Below, one piece after another: positions 1 through 8,935 of a stretch of DNA of 64,000 nt (the stretch's first letter is position 1; each line of letters opens with the position of its first letter). The notes under the pieces were generated by a model. It was not told where the DNA came from and searched no databases. It saw nothing but the letters and a program-made list of their open reading frames with translations. The translations under genes were made by a program, and so were the position numbers. Source of the stretch: Mesorhizobium ciceri biovar biserrulae WSM1271 (GTDB lineage Bacteria > Pseudomonadota > Alphaproteobacteria > Rhizobiales > Rhizobiaceae); contig NC_014923.1 of the NCBI RefSeq assembly GCF_000185905.1, positions 6,099,501 through 6,163,500 on the forward strand. The letters run 5' to 3'.

Positions 1-1
1 C

Positions 2-286
2 AATGCGTGCGACAGTCTCGTCGGCGCCGAAGCGCTGCTCGAAACGGTCGCTGTTATTATCGGAATGCGTGGTGAAGTCGGGGATATTGGCGCCAGGGTA
101 TTCGCAGTGCGTTTTTATGCAGCGATCGCTGAGGGGCAGCCGGCGGGGATGGCTTTGCAGCAGGCCAGACTTGGCCTCAAGGACGCTTTGCTGCTGGACG
201 ACGCCTCCTTGCTCGAGTCGTTGTCACGATCGGGGACAGACCTTGATCAGGTTGTGTTGGTGAAGGGGCAAACGCCCGCCGCCTGA
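2..286 (+). CDS. CHAT-domain caspase-like protease, C-terminal end only
   Basis: The reading frame is open from the first base, so the gene begins outside the window and about 94 residues are visible. They start with NACDS, the region of the catalytic cysteine in CHAT (HetF-associated caspase-like) proteases; that Cys codon is at 8-10. The next stretch (GMRGEVGDIGARVFAVRFY, then AIAEGQPAGMALQQAR) matches the usual CHAT ending, a helix pair after the active site. The catalytic histidine and any sensor or repeat domain would lie upstream and cannot be seen. The stop is 51 bases before a caspase-domain gene in the same direction, so the two probably share a transcript with the metallo-beta-lactamase gene. 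CHAT proteases cut partner proteins in several bacterial immune systems; the substrate here is unknown. Confidence 0.8.
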   Translation, partial: NACDSLVGAEALLETVAVIIGMRGEVGDIGARVFAVRFYAAIAEGQPAGMALQQARLGLKDALLLDDASLLESLSRSGTDLDQVVLVKGQTPAA

Positions 287-337
287 GACTGATAGTTCGT
301 GCCGGCGCGTCCGGACCAAAATGGAACTGGGGGACTG

Positions 338-2761
338 ATGAGTAGCGACGACAACGCTGAACGCGACAAGGGTCTCGTCTTTGTGGATACCGCTTTCGAC
401 CGACGGCCCGCGACCCATGTGATGATCATTGGCGTCGGCGCGTTTCAGAGCAAGAAGCTGAAGCCGGTTACTTCACCGCCGATCTCGGCACGCGCTATCG
501 CCGACTGGTTTCTCGATCAGAAGGCCGGATTCACCAACCCGGAGCGGCCGCTCGGGAGCCTTGCACTGGCCCTCTCTGAAACGCCCCCTGGGCAGGCTGG
601 CGCCCAATATGCAAGCGTAACCGTGCCACGAGCGACGTTTGCCGAGGTGAAGGCTGCAGTGAAGGACTGGGTCAAGCGGGCCAATACGCACAAGGACAAC
701 GTGATGGTGCTGTTCCTTTCAAGCCACGGCGAGAGCTTCGGTCGGAGGACAGCCTTCTTACTTGAAGACTACGACACAGACCCGCTTGAGCAGACCGCCG
801 GAATGACCGAGATCGAGCAGTTCATTACAGCGCTCGAGAACGCTGTGCCGACGTCGCAGCTGTTATTGTTCGATTGCTGCCGTTTGAAGACCTCGTTGGG
901 GCTGCCTGCCGAAGAGGAGTTCGGCACCAAGCTGATCTCGCTTTCACGAGCGCGGGACGACCACGGTGGAACGCGCCACCAATGGGCGCTCTGCTCAACT
1001 AGCCTCTATGAGGAGGCCGACGGTCGGCGCGATAAGACAACTGTCTTCACCGACAGTTTGCTCCGAGCGCTCAACGGTGCCGCGGCCGACGTGTCGGGGG
1101 CTCGCTGGCCGGTTCGACCCGGCATTCTCGTTGACCGGCTCACTCAGTTTCTAAGGCTCTTTGCTCGACCAGACGGGTCGTTGCAGACGCCGGCGGGCCG
1201 AGCCGCTGGAAGCTTTGCGATCACCTATCCTGGCGGCCTTGATCGGGTGAAAACCTATGTCAGTCTTTCCGATCGAGCCCGATGGCCACGCTGTCGCACC
1301 GTCATCTCAGACCATCGGGAGGTCGTATCTACGAAAACTGCGGGCGAGGCCGCGCCCTTCTTCGCGGAGTTTGACCTCGAAGAACTGAAGACAGTGACGA
1401 TTTCAATTGATCGGGACGGCAAGGCTCTTGGGTCAGAGATACTTACCCCTCGCGCTCCCGTGGCATTCGTCGAAATCGGAGCGGTACCGACCGTCGAAAC
1501 CGCCTCGCCAGTCCCGCGTCGCGGCCCCAGCGCCGAATTGGTTTTTGAGTTTACTGCCGCAGCGGAGGTAGGGGCCGGCTTCGTCGTCGCATTGTCGCGG
1601 CGCGACGGCAACAACCCCGGTCCACTGAAACCAGTAGTCGGCGGCACTCGCGAAAAGCTGCGCCTTGACGTCGAGCCGGGTGCCTACAGCGCCGTCATTA
1701 CGCTTCCCGACGGGACGAGCGTCAGCAGGGAACTCCAAGCCGAGCAAGGCGCGAGTGTCCATAGCCTGATTGTCAGCGGCCCTTCCCTGCATGAATGGCT
1801 GGGGTATGCGACCTTAGCCGGCGCGCTTCTTGCCAGCACCTCAATATCCCAGGGGCCAGACGCGGTCAGCGCACCTCGATTTCCACAGCAGCCTCTCAAT
1901 CCTAGAGGACCGACGGTCACCAGTGTCGCCCGTTCAATGCCGGCCCCCTCGTTCTCCGAACTCGTCGGGGTAATGGCCAAGCCGCGCGACGCAGCCCGCC
2001 TAGGTGCGGCAGGCCCGCGAACACCCGCCTTGCGGGAGGCAGCGGGCGACCGGGACTTTCTTCGCTTTGATGTGCCCGAGCACAATCCTCTGGTCTTCGA
2101 AGACGCCTACACGCAGCGCCGCGGGCCGCTCTGGGCCGTCCTTGGATTCGGTACCCGCATCGAAGCGGCCTTTGTGCCGCAGTTGGGCCGGCCGAGCGAC
2201 CCAAACGAATGGTCCGCTCACCTAATCGTCGCCGCCGCTCCAGCAGAAGGGCGAGCCGCGACGTCGGGCATCGTCGAGTCATACCGATGGTCCGGCCTGC
2301 TGGCGTTCCTCGCTTCGCGCGACTTTGAGCGTGGCTCCGAGGTTCTCAAGGTCATGCAAGGAGAGGTCCGCGAGGCCGTCCGCAGCAAGATGACCAACCC
2401 GCTAGCGGCCGTGGCGGGTGCTCTAATCGCAGTGGGAGCCGGAGCATCGGAGCTTGTGCCACGGCAATGGCTCGAGAACATCACCAACCGGTTTCCGCAA
2501 ATCCCCGACGGGCCTATTATCCTGGCGCGTCGCCTGATGACCGAGAGGTCGCCCGACTTCGATCGCATCTCCGAATTGCTCGAACAAGGGTTCAGCCGCG
2601 GCGTGCCATTTTTCTCGCTCACCTGCGACTGGCTGGCCCGCGGTCTTGAATCGGTTCCTGGGTCGCAGGAGGAGTCTTCACAGGAGCGAGGGCTGGTCCG
2701 ACGGGTCGCGGCTCGCGTCGATCCGCAACAGGCCTTCACAGTGGTCAAGCTTACTCCATGA
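338..2761 (+). CDS. Caspase-domain (peptidase C14) protein of 807 residues
   Basis: The N-terminal ~290 residues form a caspase-like domain. It has a hydrophobic strand (VMIIGVGAFQ), the catalytic histidine in FLSSHGE (about residue 130) and the catalytic cysteine in LLFDCCR (about residue 181, the second Cys). The remaining ~500 residues are not recognised. They include Ala/Pro/Arg-rich linkers and a conserved-looking block near the end (RWSGLLAFLASRDFERGSEVLKV, in two pieces around residues 640-660), perhaps a regulatory or target-binding module. I chose the ATG at 338 over the GTG at 299 because GGGGGA stands just before it. It sits between the CHAT gene and a metallo-beta-lactamase gene only 9 bases downstream, so an operon is likely. 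Both catalytic residues are present, so it should be an active protease. Its role in a conflict or cell-death system is inference. Confidence 0.82.
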   Translation: MSSDDNAERDKGLVFVDTAFDRRPATHVMIIGVGAFQSKKLKPVTSPPISARAIADWFLDQKAGFTNPERPLGSLALALSETPPGQAGAQYASVTVPRATFAEVKAAVKDWVKRANTHKDNVMVLFLSSHGESFGRRTAFLLEDYDTDPLEQTAGMTEIEQFITALENAVPTSQLLLFDCCRLKTSLGLPAEEEFGTKLISLSRARDDHGGTRHQWALCSTSLYEEADGRRDKTTVFTDSLLRALNGAAADVSGARWPVRPGILVDRLTQFLRLFARPDGSLQTPAGRAAGSFAITYPGGLDRVKTYVSLSDRARWPRCRTVISDHREVVSTKTAGEAAPFFAEFDLEELKTVTISIDRDGKALGSEILTPRAPVAFVEIGAVPTVETASPVPRRGPSAELVFEFTAAAEVGAGFVVALSRRDGNNPGPLKPVVGGTREKLRLDVEPGAYSAVITLPDGTSVSRELQAEQGASVHSLIVSGPSLHEWLGYATLAGALLASTSISQGPDAVSAPRFPQQPLNPRGPTVTSVARSMPAPSFSELVGVMAKPRDAARLGAAGPRTPALREAAGDRDFLRFDVPEHNPLVFEDAYTQRRGPLWAVLGFGTRIEAAFVPQLGRPSDPNEWSAHLIVAAAPAEGRAATSGIVESYRWSGLLAFLASRDFERGSEVLKVMQGEVREAVRSKMTNPLAAVAGALIAVGAGASELVPRQWLENITNRFPQIPDGPIILARRLMTERSPDFDRISELLEQGFSRGVPFFSLTCDWLARGLESVPGSQEESSQERGLVRRVAARVDPQQAFTVVKLTP

Positions 2762-2770
2762 GGTAGCTCA

Positions 2771-3850
2771 ATGTTCACACTCACCATGAATCCGGCGTCT
2801 GAGGGCGATGCGCTTGTCCTCGCCTGGGGCGATGAGGACCATTCGTATCACGCCCTGGTCGATCTCGGCCGCACAAAGGACTACGGCACTGCCCGGCCTG
2901 CGCTAAAGGAGATGAGCAACTGCGAACTCTTCGTAATCAGCCACATCGATGCCGATCACATCGAAGGAGCCATGCCTTTGGTGCGCGAGGCCGCGGCGCC
3001 GTTCAATCCCAAAGAGGTGTGGTTCAATGCCTACCATCACCTTGTCGAAGCGCGCGACCGCATTACAGCGGGTCTCGAAACCGAGCCGCTCAACGCCGAG
3101 CAGGGCGAAAAGCTTTCGTCCGGCATCGATAAGTTCAATTGGAAATGGAACTCCCGCTTCGCCAGCCGCATAGCCTCACGTGGGAGCCCGGAGGCAAGTG
3201 GCGAAATTAGCTTCGCCGGGCTCGCGATTCGCCTACTCTCGCCCAACGATGCAGATCTTGCCGCGCTGATCCCGCGTTGGATGGACGAACTTGAAGCCAA
3301 TGGACTCCGCCCATTCGACCCTGACCACGGAATGGGCGAACCTGGCTCAGATCGCGAGCCCTTGTCCGGGCTGGACGTCGAGCAACTCGCCTCCAAACGC
3401 TTCAAGGAAGACACCGCCGCGCCTAATCGCAGCAGCATCGCCTTCATTGCCGAGTTCGGCGGTCGCCGCGTCCTTTTGGGCGCCGATGCCCATCCGGGCA
3501 TCATGGAGCGCGCTTTGCGGGAGCTCGGAGCGAGCGAGGCCGAACCCTATCCCCTCGCTTGCTTCAAAGTCTCCCATCACGGCAGCAAGGCCAATACCTC
3601 GCCAGAGATTCTTAGGATTCTCGATTGCACGGCATTCGCCTTTTCGACGGATGGCTCGCGCCACAACCACCCCGATCCCGAAACTATCGCAAGAATCCTT
3701 GTGAATGACCCGGTGCGTCAAAAGGTTCTGTATTTCAATTATGCGCAAGAGAACACCACGATCTGGAACGACCCCGAGACAATGCGCCGCTTCAATTACC
3801 ACTGCGTGTTTCCTGCCCAAGGCGAGCAGGGCTTGGTCATTTCTATCTGA
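2771..3850 (+). CDS. ComEC/Rec2-like metallo-beta-lactamase-fold hydrolase
   Basis: A 359-residue MBL-fold protein. It has the metal-binding HIDADH motif (about residues 58-63, in ISHIDADHIEGA), a later GADAH strand (about 237-241) that should supply the bridging aspartate, and SHHGSKANTS (about 268-277) with another metal-ligand histidine. This layout is that of the soluble ComEC/Rec2-type MBL branch; no membrane segments are seen. Such proteins are phosphodiesterases or nucleases, often of unknown substrate. A GAGGT stands before the ATG and the gap from the caspase gene is 9 bases, which indicates co-transcription. MBL enzymes recur beside caspase-like proteases in predicted bacterial conflict loci, so a nuclease or nucleotide-signal role is plausible but unproven here. 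Confidence 0.85.
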   Translation: MFTLTMNPASEGDALVLAWGDEDHSYHALVDLGRTKDYGTARPALKEMSNCELFVISHIDADHIEGAMPLVREAAAPFNPKEVWFNAYHHLVEARDRITAGLETEPLNAEQGEKLSSGIDKFNWKWNSRFASRIASRGSPEASGEISFAGLAIRLLSPNDADLAALIPRWMDELEANGLRPFDPDHGMGEPGSDREPLSGLDVEQLASKRFKEDTAAPNRSSIAFIAEFGGRRVLLGADAHPGIMERALRELGASEAEPYPLACFKVSHHGSKANTSPEILRILDCTAFAFSTDGSRHNHPDPETIARILVNDPVRQKVLYFNYAQENTTIWNDPETMRRFNYHCVFPAQGEQGLVISI

Positions 3851-3893
3851 GGGGAGTGGTCGCGTTCTCTTCCTCAGGGCAAAATCTGGGCAC

Positions 3894-3915
3894 GGTCATC
3901 GGTCTTGTGATGACC
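3894..3915. terminator. Hairpin between convergent genes
   Basis: GGTCATC and GATGACC form a perfect 7-bp stem with an 8-base loop between the end of the MBL gene and the end of the convergent caspase-helicase gene. No T-run follows on either strand, so it is at best a weak or Rho-assisted bidirectional terminator. Confidence 0.3.
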
Positions 3916-4028
3916 ATTACATGCCATGTTGCCGCATCGCGATCTGTTGGCCAAATGAGGTTGGAGCGGGCGTGAAAAAGCCATCGCAACCCCTGCCTTC
4001 CTATCGACCGCAGCCATACGAAGGCTGT

Positions 4029-7000
4029 TCAGGACCCAGTGATAGCAAGTTCCTCGTGCAATGCGGCGTACAACATATTCCCTCTCGCGTTCAACAAGGA
4101 TACGAGTTCGGCTTCGGTTGCATGTTCGACTTGCTCTCGACTTCCATATCCGTTTCTCCACAACTCGAGGATTTCGCCGCGCGCTAAGACGATAGGTAAT
4201 TCAGTCAAGGAGAAGGCTGCGCCGGGTATTCCAAGGTCAAGGCGTTTAAGCAAAGTACTCACCTCATCCGGATCATCAGCTCGACCAAGAACGATCGCAG
4301 CTATTCGGAGCACCGAGTCCAACAGGAAGCGGGTACCGTCAGCAAAACCCCTTATGTCGCCATGACGAATGGGCGAAAACGGATTGGTGGTGTAGCCAGT
4401 CTCAATATCCGTGATTGTAACGCCTTCGATCCAGTCCGAAACGATGAGCGCACGTTTGCAGCGACCGTAATATTTCACATCGCTTTCCGCACGATGCCAT
4501 AGGGCACGCGCCACATGTTGGCCAAAGCGTTGCGAAACTTGTTGCTGCCGTTGCGGCTCACCGCGTCTTGTTTGAGGCGTGTAGTCTTCATCGCGTTCGG
4601 GCAGTGCTTCCAATAAAACGAGAACCGTCTCTAGCCCTATCGAATCCGGCGGCAATTGGCGTAGCAGCTCAACAGCCTGCATACTGGATTCCAAGCTGAG
4701 GGGTGACTCGCCGCAGGCGCGCCCTAGAGGCGTTAGCCTCAGCCTTCCATCGCGCTCATCAATCAACCCATCGTGCTGCATCCTCGTCATCAAATTGAGG
4801 AGCCGGGTTGACATGCTGCCGCGCCAGGCGGGATCTCTCAGCGAGGCAACAAATCCTCCATAGGTGTTTGCCACCAGATCGACAACCGCATTGCTTGGAA
4901 TATCCTTTACCTGCGCCAGAAGTCTAACGACCCACGTGCCCGGGCTTCTTTCGTCGAAGGAAGACTGGATGCGTTCGGGACTTCCCTGAACGTAGCGCCG
5001 GAAGAGATTCTCTCGCTCCATGCCGGTGTCGGCGAGAACTATGGCTTTGCCTTCTGTCTCGTAGCCTAGGCGACCTGCACGGCCCGCCATGTTCTTATAC
5101 TGAGCGACAGTGTAAGGCTGCGGCTCCACTCCGCGAAATTCCGTTTCGGCCACGATGACGGTCGAAGCCGGCGTGTTTACGCCGGCAGCTACGGTGCTTG
5201 TCGCCACCAAGACCTGAATCCCACCGTTTGGATCGCGAAAGCCTCTCTCCACGATCATGCGTTCTTCGCGATTAAGATCACCGTTGTGAAAGGCAACGCC
5301 GCCGTTGAGCGCGCGGCGAAGGCGTTCGGACATATCCGAACGATCCATTCCCGGCAGCATGTCCGCGATTGCTTGTGCTGGCGGCAAACCCAACTCGGCC
5401 GCGAGATATTCCGCGCAACCGGCGGATGGTCCTCTCGCGTTACGAAAGACGATGACCTTTTCGCCCTGACCGGCGAGATGCCGAACCAGCGGTACGAGAA
5501 CGTCTTGGGAAGATGGCTTATCCCGGCGCTGCCGTATCTCGCAGCGTGCGAACAACTGCGCGACCTCCACCTCACCATTAGGACGCTGCAACTTCCACAC
5601 GCCGCTCCGATCAATGACACCTTCTGTCAAGGGAACCGGACGCTCGGTCGTAAGGAGAAGTTCGCAATCAAGCCAGCGCTCAAAGTTGTTTGTGTCGCCG
5701 ATTACCGCACTCAGGGTCGCCAACTGAGGTGCAATCCCCCGCTCGCGTGCACTCAAAAGATTGGTGAGGATTAGCTCCACAACCATCCCACGACCCGGCT
5801 CTGTGATAAACTGTCCTTCGTCAATCACCACAAGACCGATTTGGTGAAGGATGTGTGGAGAGGAAACTGACAGAGCCAAAAACTTCTCGTAAGTGAAGAA
5901 GGCTATGTCGTACTTACCCCTTAGAACGTCGCCAACCTGATCTTGCCAATCGCCGCTGCATCGGGCGATGCGCAGATTCAAAAGGTCGCCATAGAGCGCA
6001 GAGAAATCTTCGAATTTTTCATTGACCAGCGCTTTGTAAGGGAGGAGGAAAACCGCCTTCTTTCCCTCGCCGATTGCTTTCAGTGCTGCCATCTCGCCGA
6101 CAAACGTTTTGCCGGCACTTGTCGGCGCTACGACGAGAAGAGATTTTCCATCGAGCACGCCATGGCTATTCACAGCGGCGATCTGCAATGAATTCAGACC
6201 GGCGGGGAAACGATCGCTCCAAGCGTTCAGCGCATTCTGAGGAATTCCGTAGGCCGAAAGCTCCCCAATTGGACCTGTAACAGTGACCGTGCCTCTTTCT
6301 GGATAGAGCGCGCGGTAGCATTCACCGCGCATACCTTTCGGCAGGGTTAGCTCTCCTTCGACATGACCGAACATCACCGGAGTCTGTTCGTAACCGAATC
6401 GGGCAGCGTTGGCGCGGACCATTTGCACAACGCGGTCCACCATCGCAACCACGCTCACCGGTCCATCACTCTCCAGTATGCAATCCAAAATCGCCTTCGT
6501 AAAAAGACCGTGGCGTGTTTGGGGGTCTTCGAGGGCCTCCTCGTTTGGATTGCATGCAGCGAAAAGAATACGGCCCTGTCCACCAACTTCGGCGAGCGGC
6601 ATCCCCGCTGCGCGCGGAATGTATCCGACATCCAGAACGCGTGCCGGCGCGCCACCGCTAAAGCAGCAATCTAGCAAAAGCAGGACAGCGCGCGCTCGCG
6701 AAGTCCGAAACTTCGCGGCAATCTCCGTCATGTCTATTGTCGTTCCCGGAACGTCGTCAGAGCGCGTATCCGTCAAAACTAATCGGTGGTCTTGCGTGCC
6801 GTGGCCGGCAAAAAACAGGATGACGACGTCATCTTCTGATGCACCGTCGAGCACATCGTCAAAGATGGCCGAAACCCTCGCATAAGTCGCGTCGTGGTCA
6901 GTGATAAGCGTTGGCTGAAACCGGTCAATAGAATCCGACAGCACCGCGCACAAAGTCGAAGCATCACCCACAGCGCCGCTCAGTTCCCGCGCAAGCGGAT

Positions 7001-7040
7001 CAAGATGTTTGTTGATTCCAATAAACGCTGCGCGGATCAT
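4029..7040 (-). CDS. Caspase domain fused to Ski2/Hel308-like superfamily 2 helicase
   Basis: A 1,003-residue two-part protein. Residues 1-~235 are a caspase (C14) domain with FFAGHGT (His80) and LLLDCCFSGG (Cys126), both catalytic residues intact. From ~265 onward it is a superfamily 2 helicase. It has a Q-motif-like LNSLQIAAV, Walker A APTSAGKT (305-312), Walker B VIDEGQ (405-410, where the family usually has DEIH or DEAH), an LSAV motif III, and NMAGRAGRLG as motif VI. The C-terminal ~350 residues look like the winged-helix/ratchet part of Ski2-like enzymes. I start at 7040 because the caspase fold begins there; an earlier in-frame start at 7166 would add residues that overlap the upstream gene. 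Only two bases separate it from the DUF2158 gene, so the two form an operon. Likely idea: the helicase senses abnormal nucleic acid and the protease responds. Confidence 0.88.
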   Translation of the reverse strand: MIRAAFIGINKHLDPLARELSGAVGDASTLCAVLSDSIDRFQPTLITDHDATYARVSAIFDDVLDGASEDDVVILFFAGHGTQDHRLVLTDTRSDDVPGTTIDMTEIAAKFRTSRARAVLLLLDCCFSGGAPARVLDVGYIPRAAGMPLAEVGGQGRILFAACNPNEEALEDPQTRHGLFTKAILDCILESDGPVSVVAMVDRVVQMVRANAARFGYEQTPVMFGHVEGELTLPKGMRGECYRALYPERGTVTVTGPIGELSAYGIPQNALNAWSDRFPAGLNSLQIAAVNSHGVLDGKSLLVVAPTSAGKTFVGEMAALKAIGEGKKAVFLLPYKALVNEKFEDFSALYGDLLNLRIARCSGDWQDQVGDVLRGKYDIAFFTYEKFLALSVSSPHILHQIGLVVIDEGQFITEPGRGMVVELILTNLLSARERGIAPQLATLSAVIGDTNNFERWLDCELLLTTERPVPLTEGVIDRSGVWKLQRPNGEVEVAQLFARCEIRQRRDKPSSQDVLVPLVRHLAGQGEKVIVFRNARGPSAGCAEYLAAELGLPPAQAIADMLPGMDRSDMSERLRRALNGGVAFHNGDLNREERMIVERGFRDPNGGIQVLVATSTVAAGVNTPASTVIVAETEFRGVEPQPYTVAQYKNMAGRAGRLGYETEGKAIVLADTGMERENLFRRYVQGSPERIQSSFDERSPGTWVVRLLAQVKDIPSNAVVDLVANTYGGFVASLRDPAWRGSMSTRLLNLMTRMQHDGLIDERDGRLRLTPLGRACGESPLSLESSMQAVELLRQLPPDSIGLETVLVLLEALPERDEDYTPQTRRGEPQRQQQVSQRFGQHVARALWHRAESDVKYYGRCKRALIVSDWIEGVTITDIETGYTTNPFSPIRHGDIRGFADGTRFLLDSVLRIAAIVLGRADDPDEVSTLLKRLDLGIPGAAFSLTELPIVLARGEILELWRNGYGSREQVEHATEAELVSLLNARGNMLYAALHEELAITGS

Positions 7041-7042
7041 GG

Positions 7043-7270
7043 TTAGGCTCTGTGCACCGCAATCGATCCGGTGGCGGGGCGTTCGTATTTTTTCAGCGCC
7101 ACCGGCGGAAAAGTTTCTCTTTGAACGACTTGCTTGTTTCCGATCTTTTCGAACCACACGCACCACACGCCGTCCTCGTCCGTCATGCTCGTCTTGCCTA
7201 CTTGCTCAACAGTCATTTGAGGACCCTCGGATTTCAGTTAAACAACGTCACCCGCTGCAAATTCAGACAT
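7043..7270 (-). pseudogene. DUF2158 (YodC-like) small protein with nonsense codon 11
   Basis: On the minus strand a strong ribosome site (AAGGAGACGAAA) leads to an ATG at 7270. The frame reads MSEFAAGDVV, then TAA (7238-7240), then LKSEGPQMTVEQVG and about 50 more residues including GVWCVWF, ending two bases before the caspase-helicase start. The pattern GDVV-x-LKSGGPxMTV plus a CxWF strand is that of the DUF2158 family of about 60-75 residues. The stop replaces a single residue, and CAA to TAA would explain it. Translation could resume at the ATG at 7216, which has GAGGG before it, giving a 57-residue protein without its first strand. So it is either a recent pseudogene or a gene with re-initiation. 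Confidence 0.75.
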
Positions 7271-7565
7271 TTTCGTCTCCTTGTTCGTGATTTGTTCAAT
7301 CATAACATTTTTTTGCGGTAGGCACTCCAGCGACTCGTTCTTTGAACAATTATCAACAGGTGATGCACCAAGTCTTTACGGATTGAGTGAATTCGGTCGC
7401 GATGGCGAACTTGCATAGACAGCGGTGCCGCCCATCAAACAAGCGGCAATCATATGCGTCAGCGAGTGCAGTCCACAAATAGGTCTGCAACATAGACGTT
7501 TCCGCCGTCCCGTCGAGACGCCACCAAATTAGTCAAACGAACGGAATATCCTCCCGCAAAACCGA
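7271..7565. other. Non-coding stretch
   Basis: No coding pattern is seen. The part next to 7270 must hold the promoter of the minus-strand DUF2158/caspase-helicase operon. A TATGAT on the minus strand (7299-7304) could be a -10 box, but no good -35 box stands 17 bases upstream of it. Confidence 0.4.
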
Positions 7566-8331
7566 TCAGCGCTTCGATCGCCGCCAGCCCGCTGTCATGG
7601 CCTCCGCTTCTGAACAGAACCATCTTTCGCCTTTGGCTTCGGTGATTTTGGTGACGTTGTAGTACTTCTGTCCAGGCACGTGATAGATGCGCTCGCCGTT
7701 GGCTGATATGTTGCCTTTGATATTGCAGCCGGAGTTGCCGTTGCCAATCGCAAAAAGCGGTGCCGGCGGCGCTTGCGCATCGTCGCTATGCTGCGCCCGC
7801 TAGTCCCATGGCGGCAGAAGCGTTCCGACCCAAAGATCGGTCTTCGGCCTTCGCTTTGGCCTGTTGTTTTGCATAGGCGCCATCGCTGTATTTTGGACAG
7901 TCGAGCGCTTGGCCGTGCTCGAGCATCCAGGCGGCGACGCTCGACCGTCGGCGCGCCTGCAGTCACCAACAAACCGGCCGTAGCGACCAAGTCCCGAGCG
8001 TACAGTTGACCGGCCTCGAGGCTGCTAGGAAGCCGTCCAGCGCTTCGGCGGAACGGCGCCCGCATGGATATTCGAATCCCTTGGCGTCGTCGCAGTATTG
8101 CCGGCTCTCGGGCGCGTCGATGCCATTGAAGCGGACACGCTGCCCATGGATCTCGATCGTGTCGCCATCGATGATGGAGGCGACACCGGCAATCGGCGCT
8201 GGAGCCGGCTTGGTCAGATTCTGTAGGTGACCTCGGGCAATGAGCCGCTGTGTTGCATGAAGAACTGCGCCACCAAAGCCGAAGCCGCGGCTACCGTCAC
8301 GTAGATCACTCGCAAAGGCATGCCAGCCCAC
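7566..8331 (-). pseudogene. Thermonuclease (SNase-like) family protein, multiply frameshifted
   Basis: Pieces of one secreted-nuclease gene are found in order in different frames of the minus strand. First comes VASIIDGDTIEIHGQ with FNGIDAPES (about 8120-8200), the SNase core with its calcium-binding Asp and active-site region. Next is GRYGRFVGDCRRADG (about 7940-7990), then AAWMLEHGQALDCPKYSDGA (about 7880-7935). Last is a C-terminal module, GNISANGERIYHVPGQKYY and GERWFCSEAEAMTAGWRR, ending at 7566. This order is that of rhizobial thermonuclease-family proteins with a C-terminal GERIYHVPG module. At least three frameshifts separate the pieces, so it cannot make an intact enzyme. The N-terminus may reach about 8429. 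It lies just downstream of the excalibur lipoprotein gene on the same strand. Confidence 0.8.
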
Positions 8332-8419
8332 CGGCGCGGGCGATATTGCTTGGCTCCGGCGCGGTTCAGCTTGTCGGACCGATTGTCGTAGCGAGATCGT
8401 TCCACCGTCCTGGCCGCTT

Positions 8420-8797
8420 TCACTCGCACCCGATGCCGTCGCGATCGCGATCTAGTCCGTTAGGATCACCGTTGGTGATTTTCACCCGATGGGGTGCGAC
8501 CGGATTGTTTCCCTTGCCGCCTGCGCAGTCCAAATCAGCACCGCCAGATGGCACAGCTGCGGCAGTTGCGGCCACGTCTCGATACCTGTTGACGATTGCT
8601 GCGGCGCGTACGCCGTCGCCCTCGATATGGGTGTTGTTGCTGTTGGGATTGAATGGATCGACCGTCTGCAAAAGCATGTTGGCGTGGTACGCATCGCCAG
8701 CGGCGAGCGTCACCGAATCGAAATTGTTCAAATAGTCGGCTGCGCAGCCCGAGATAAGCACCACGGACAACACGCACGAAAATTCGTGCACACGCAT
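8420..8797 (-). CDS. Small lipoprotein with excalibur-like calcium-binding end
   Basis: A 125-residue secreted protein. From the ATG at 8797 it begins with a lipoprotein signal (VVLISGC, lipid-modified Cys near residue 18). Then comes a block typical of rhizobial hypothetical proteins (VDPFNPNSNNTHIEGDG), and it ends with DPNGLDRDRDGIGCE, an excalibur-type DxDxDGxxCE calcium loop. Excalibur domains often sit in or next to secreted nucleases, which fits the decayed thermonuclease gene directly downstream. An in-frame start 10 codons earlier exists, but the later start gives the normal signal peptide. No frameshift is seen, so it may still be expressed in a decaying neighbourhood. Function unknown. 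Confidence 0.7.
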   Translation of the reverse strand: MRVHEFSCVLSVVLISGCAADYLNNFDSVTLAAGDAYHANMLLQTVDPFNPNSNNTHIEGDGVRAAAIVNRYRDVAATAAAVPSGGADLDCAGGKGNNPVAPHRVKITNGDPNGLDRDRDGIGCE

Positions 8798-8935
8798 GAA
8801 TGAATTCCCCAACCCAAGACGGATCATGCGCTATTTGTCTTTTGTTGTCGAATCCAGAAGAGGTTTCGGTCTTCCGTGCAGGCACCTTGTCTCATTGCCG
8901 TGTCGTCTCAGCGATGTTGGCTCTGGGGAGGAATA

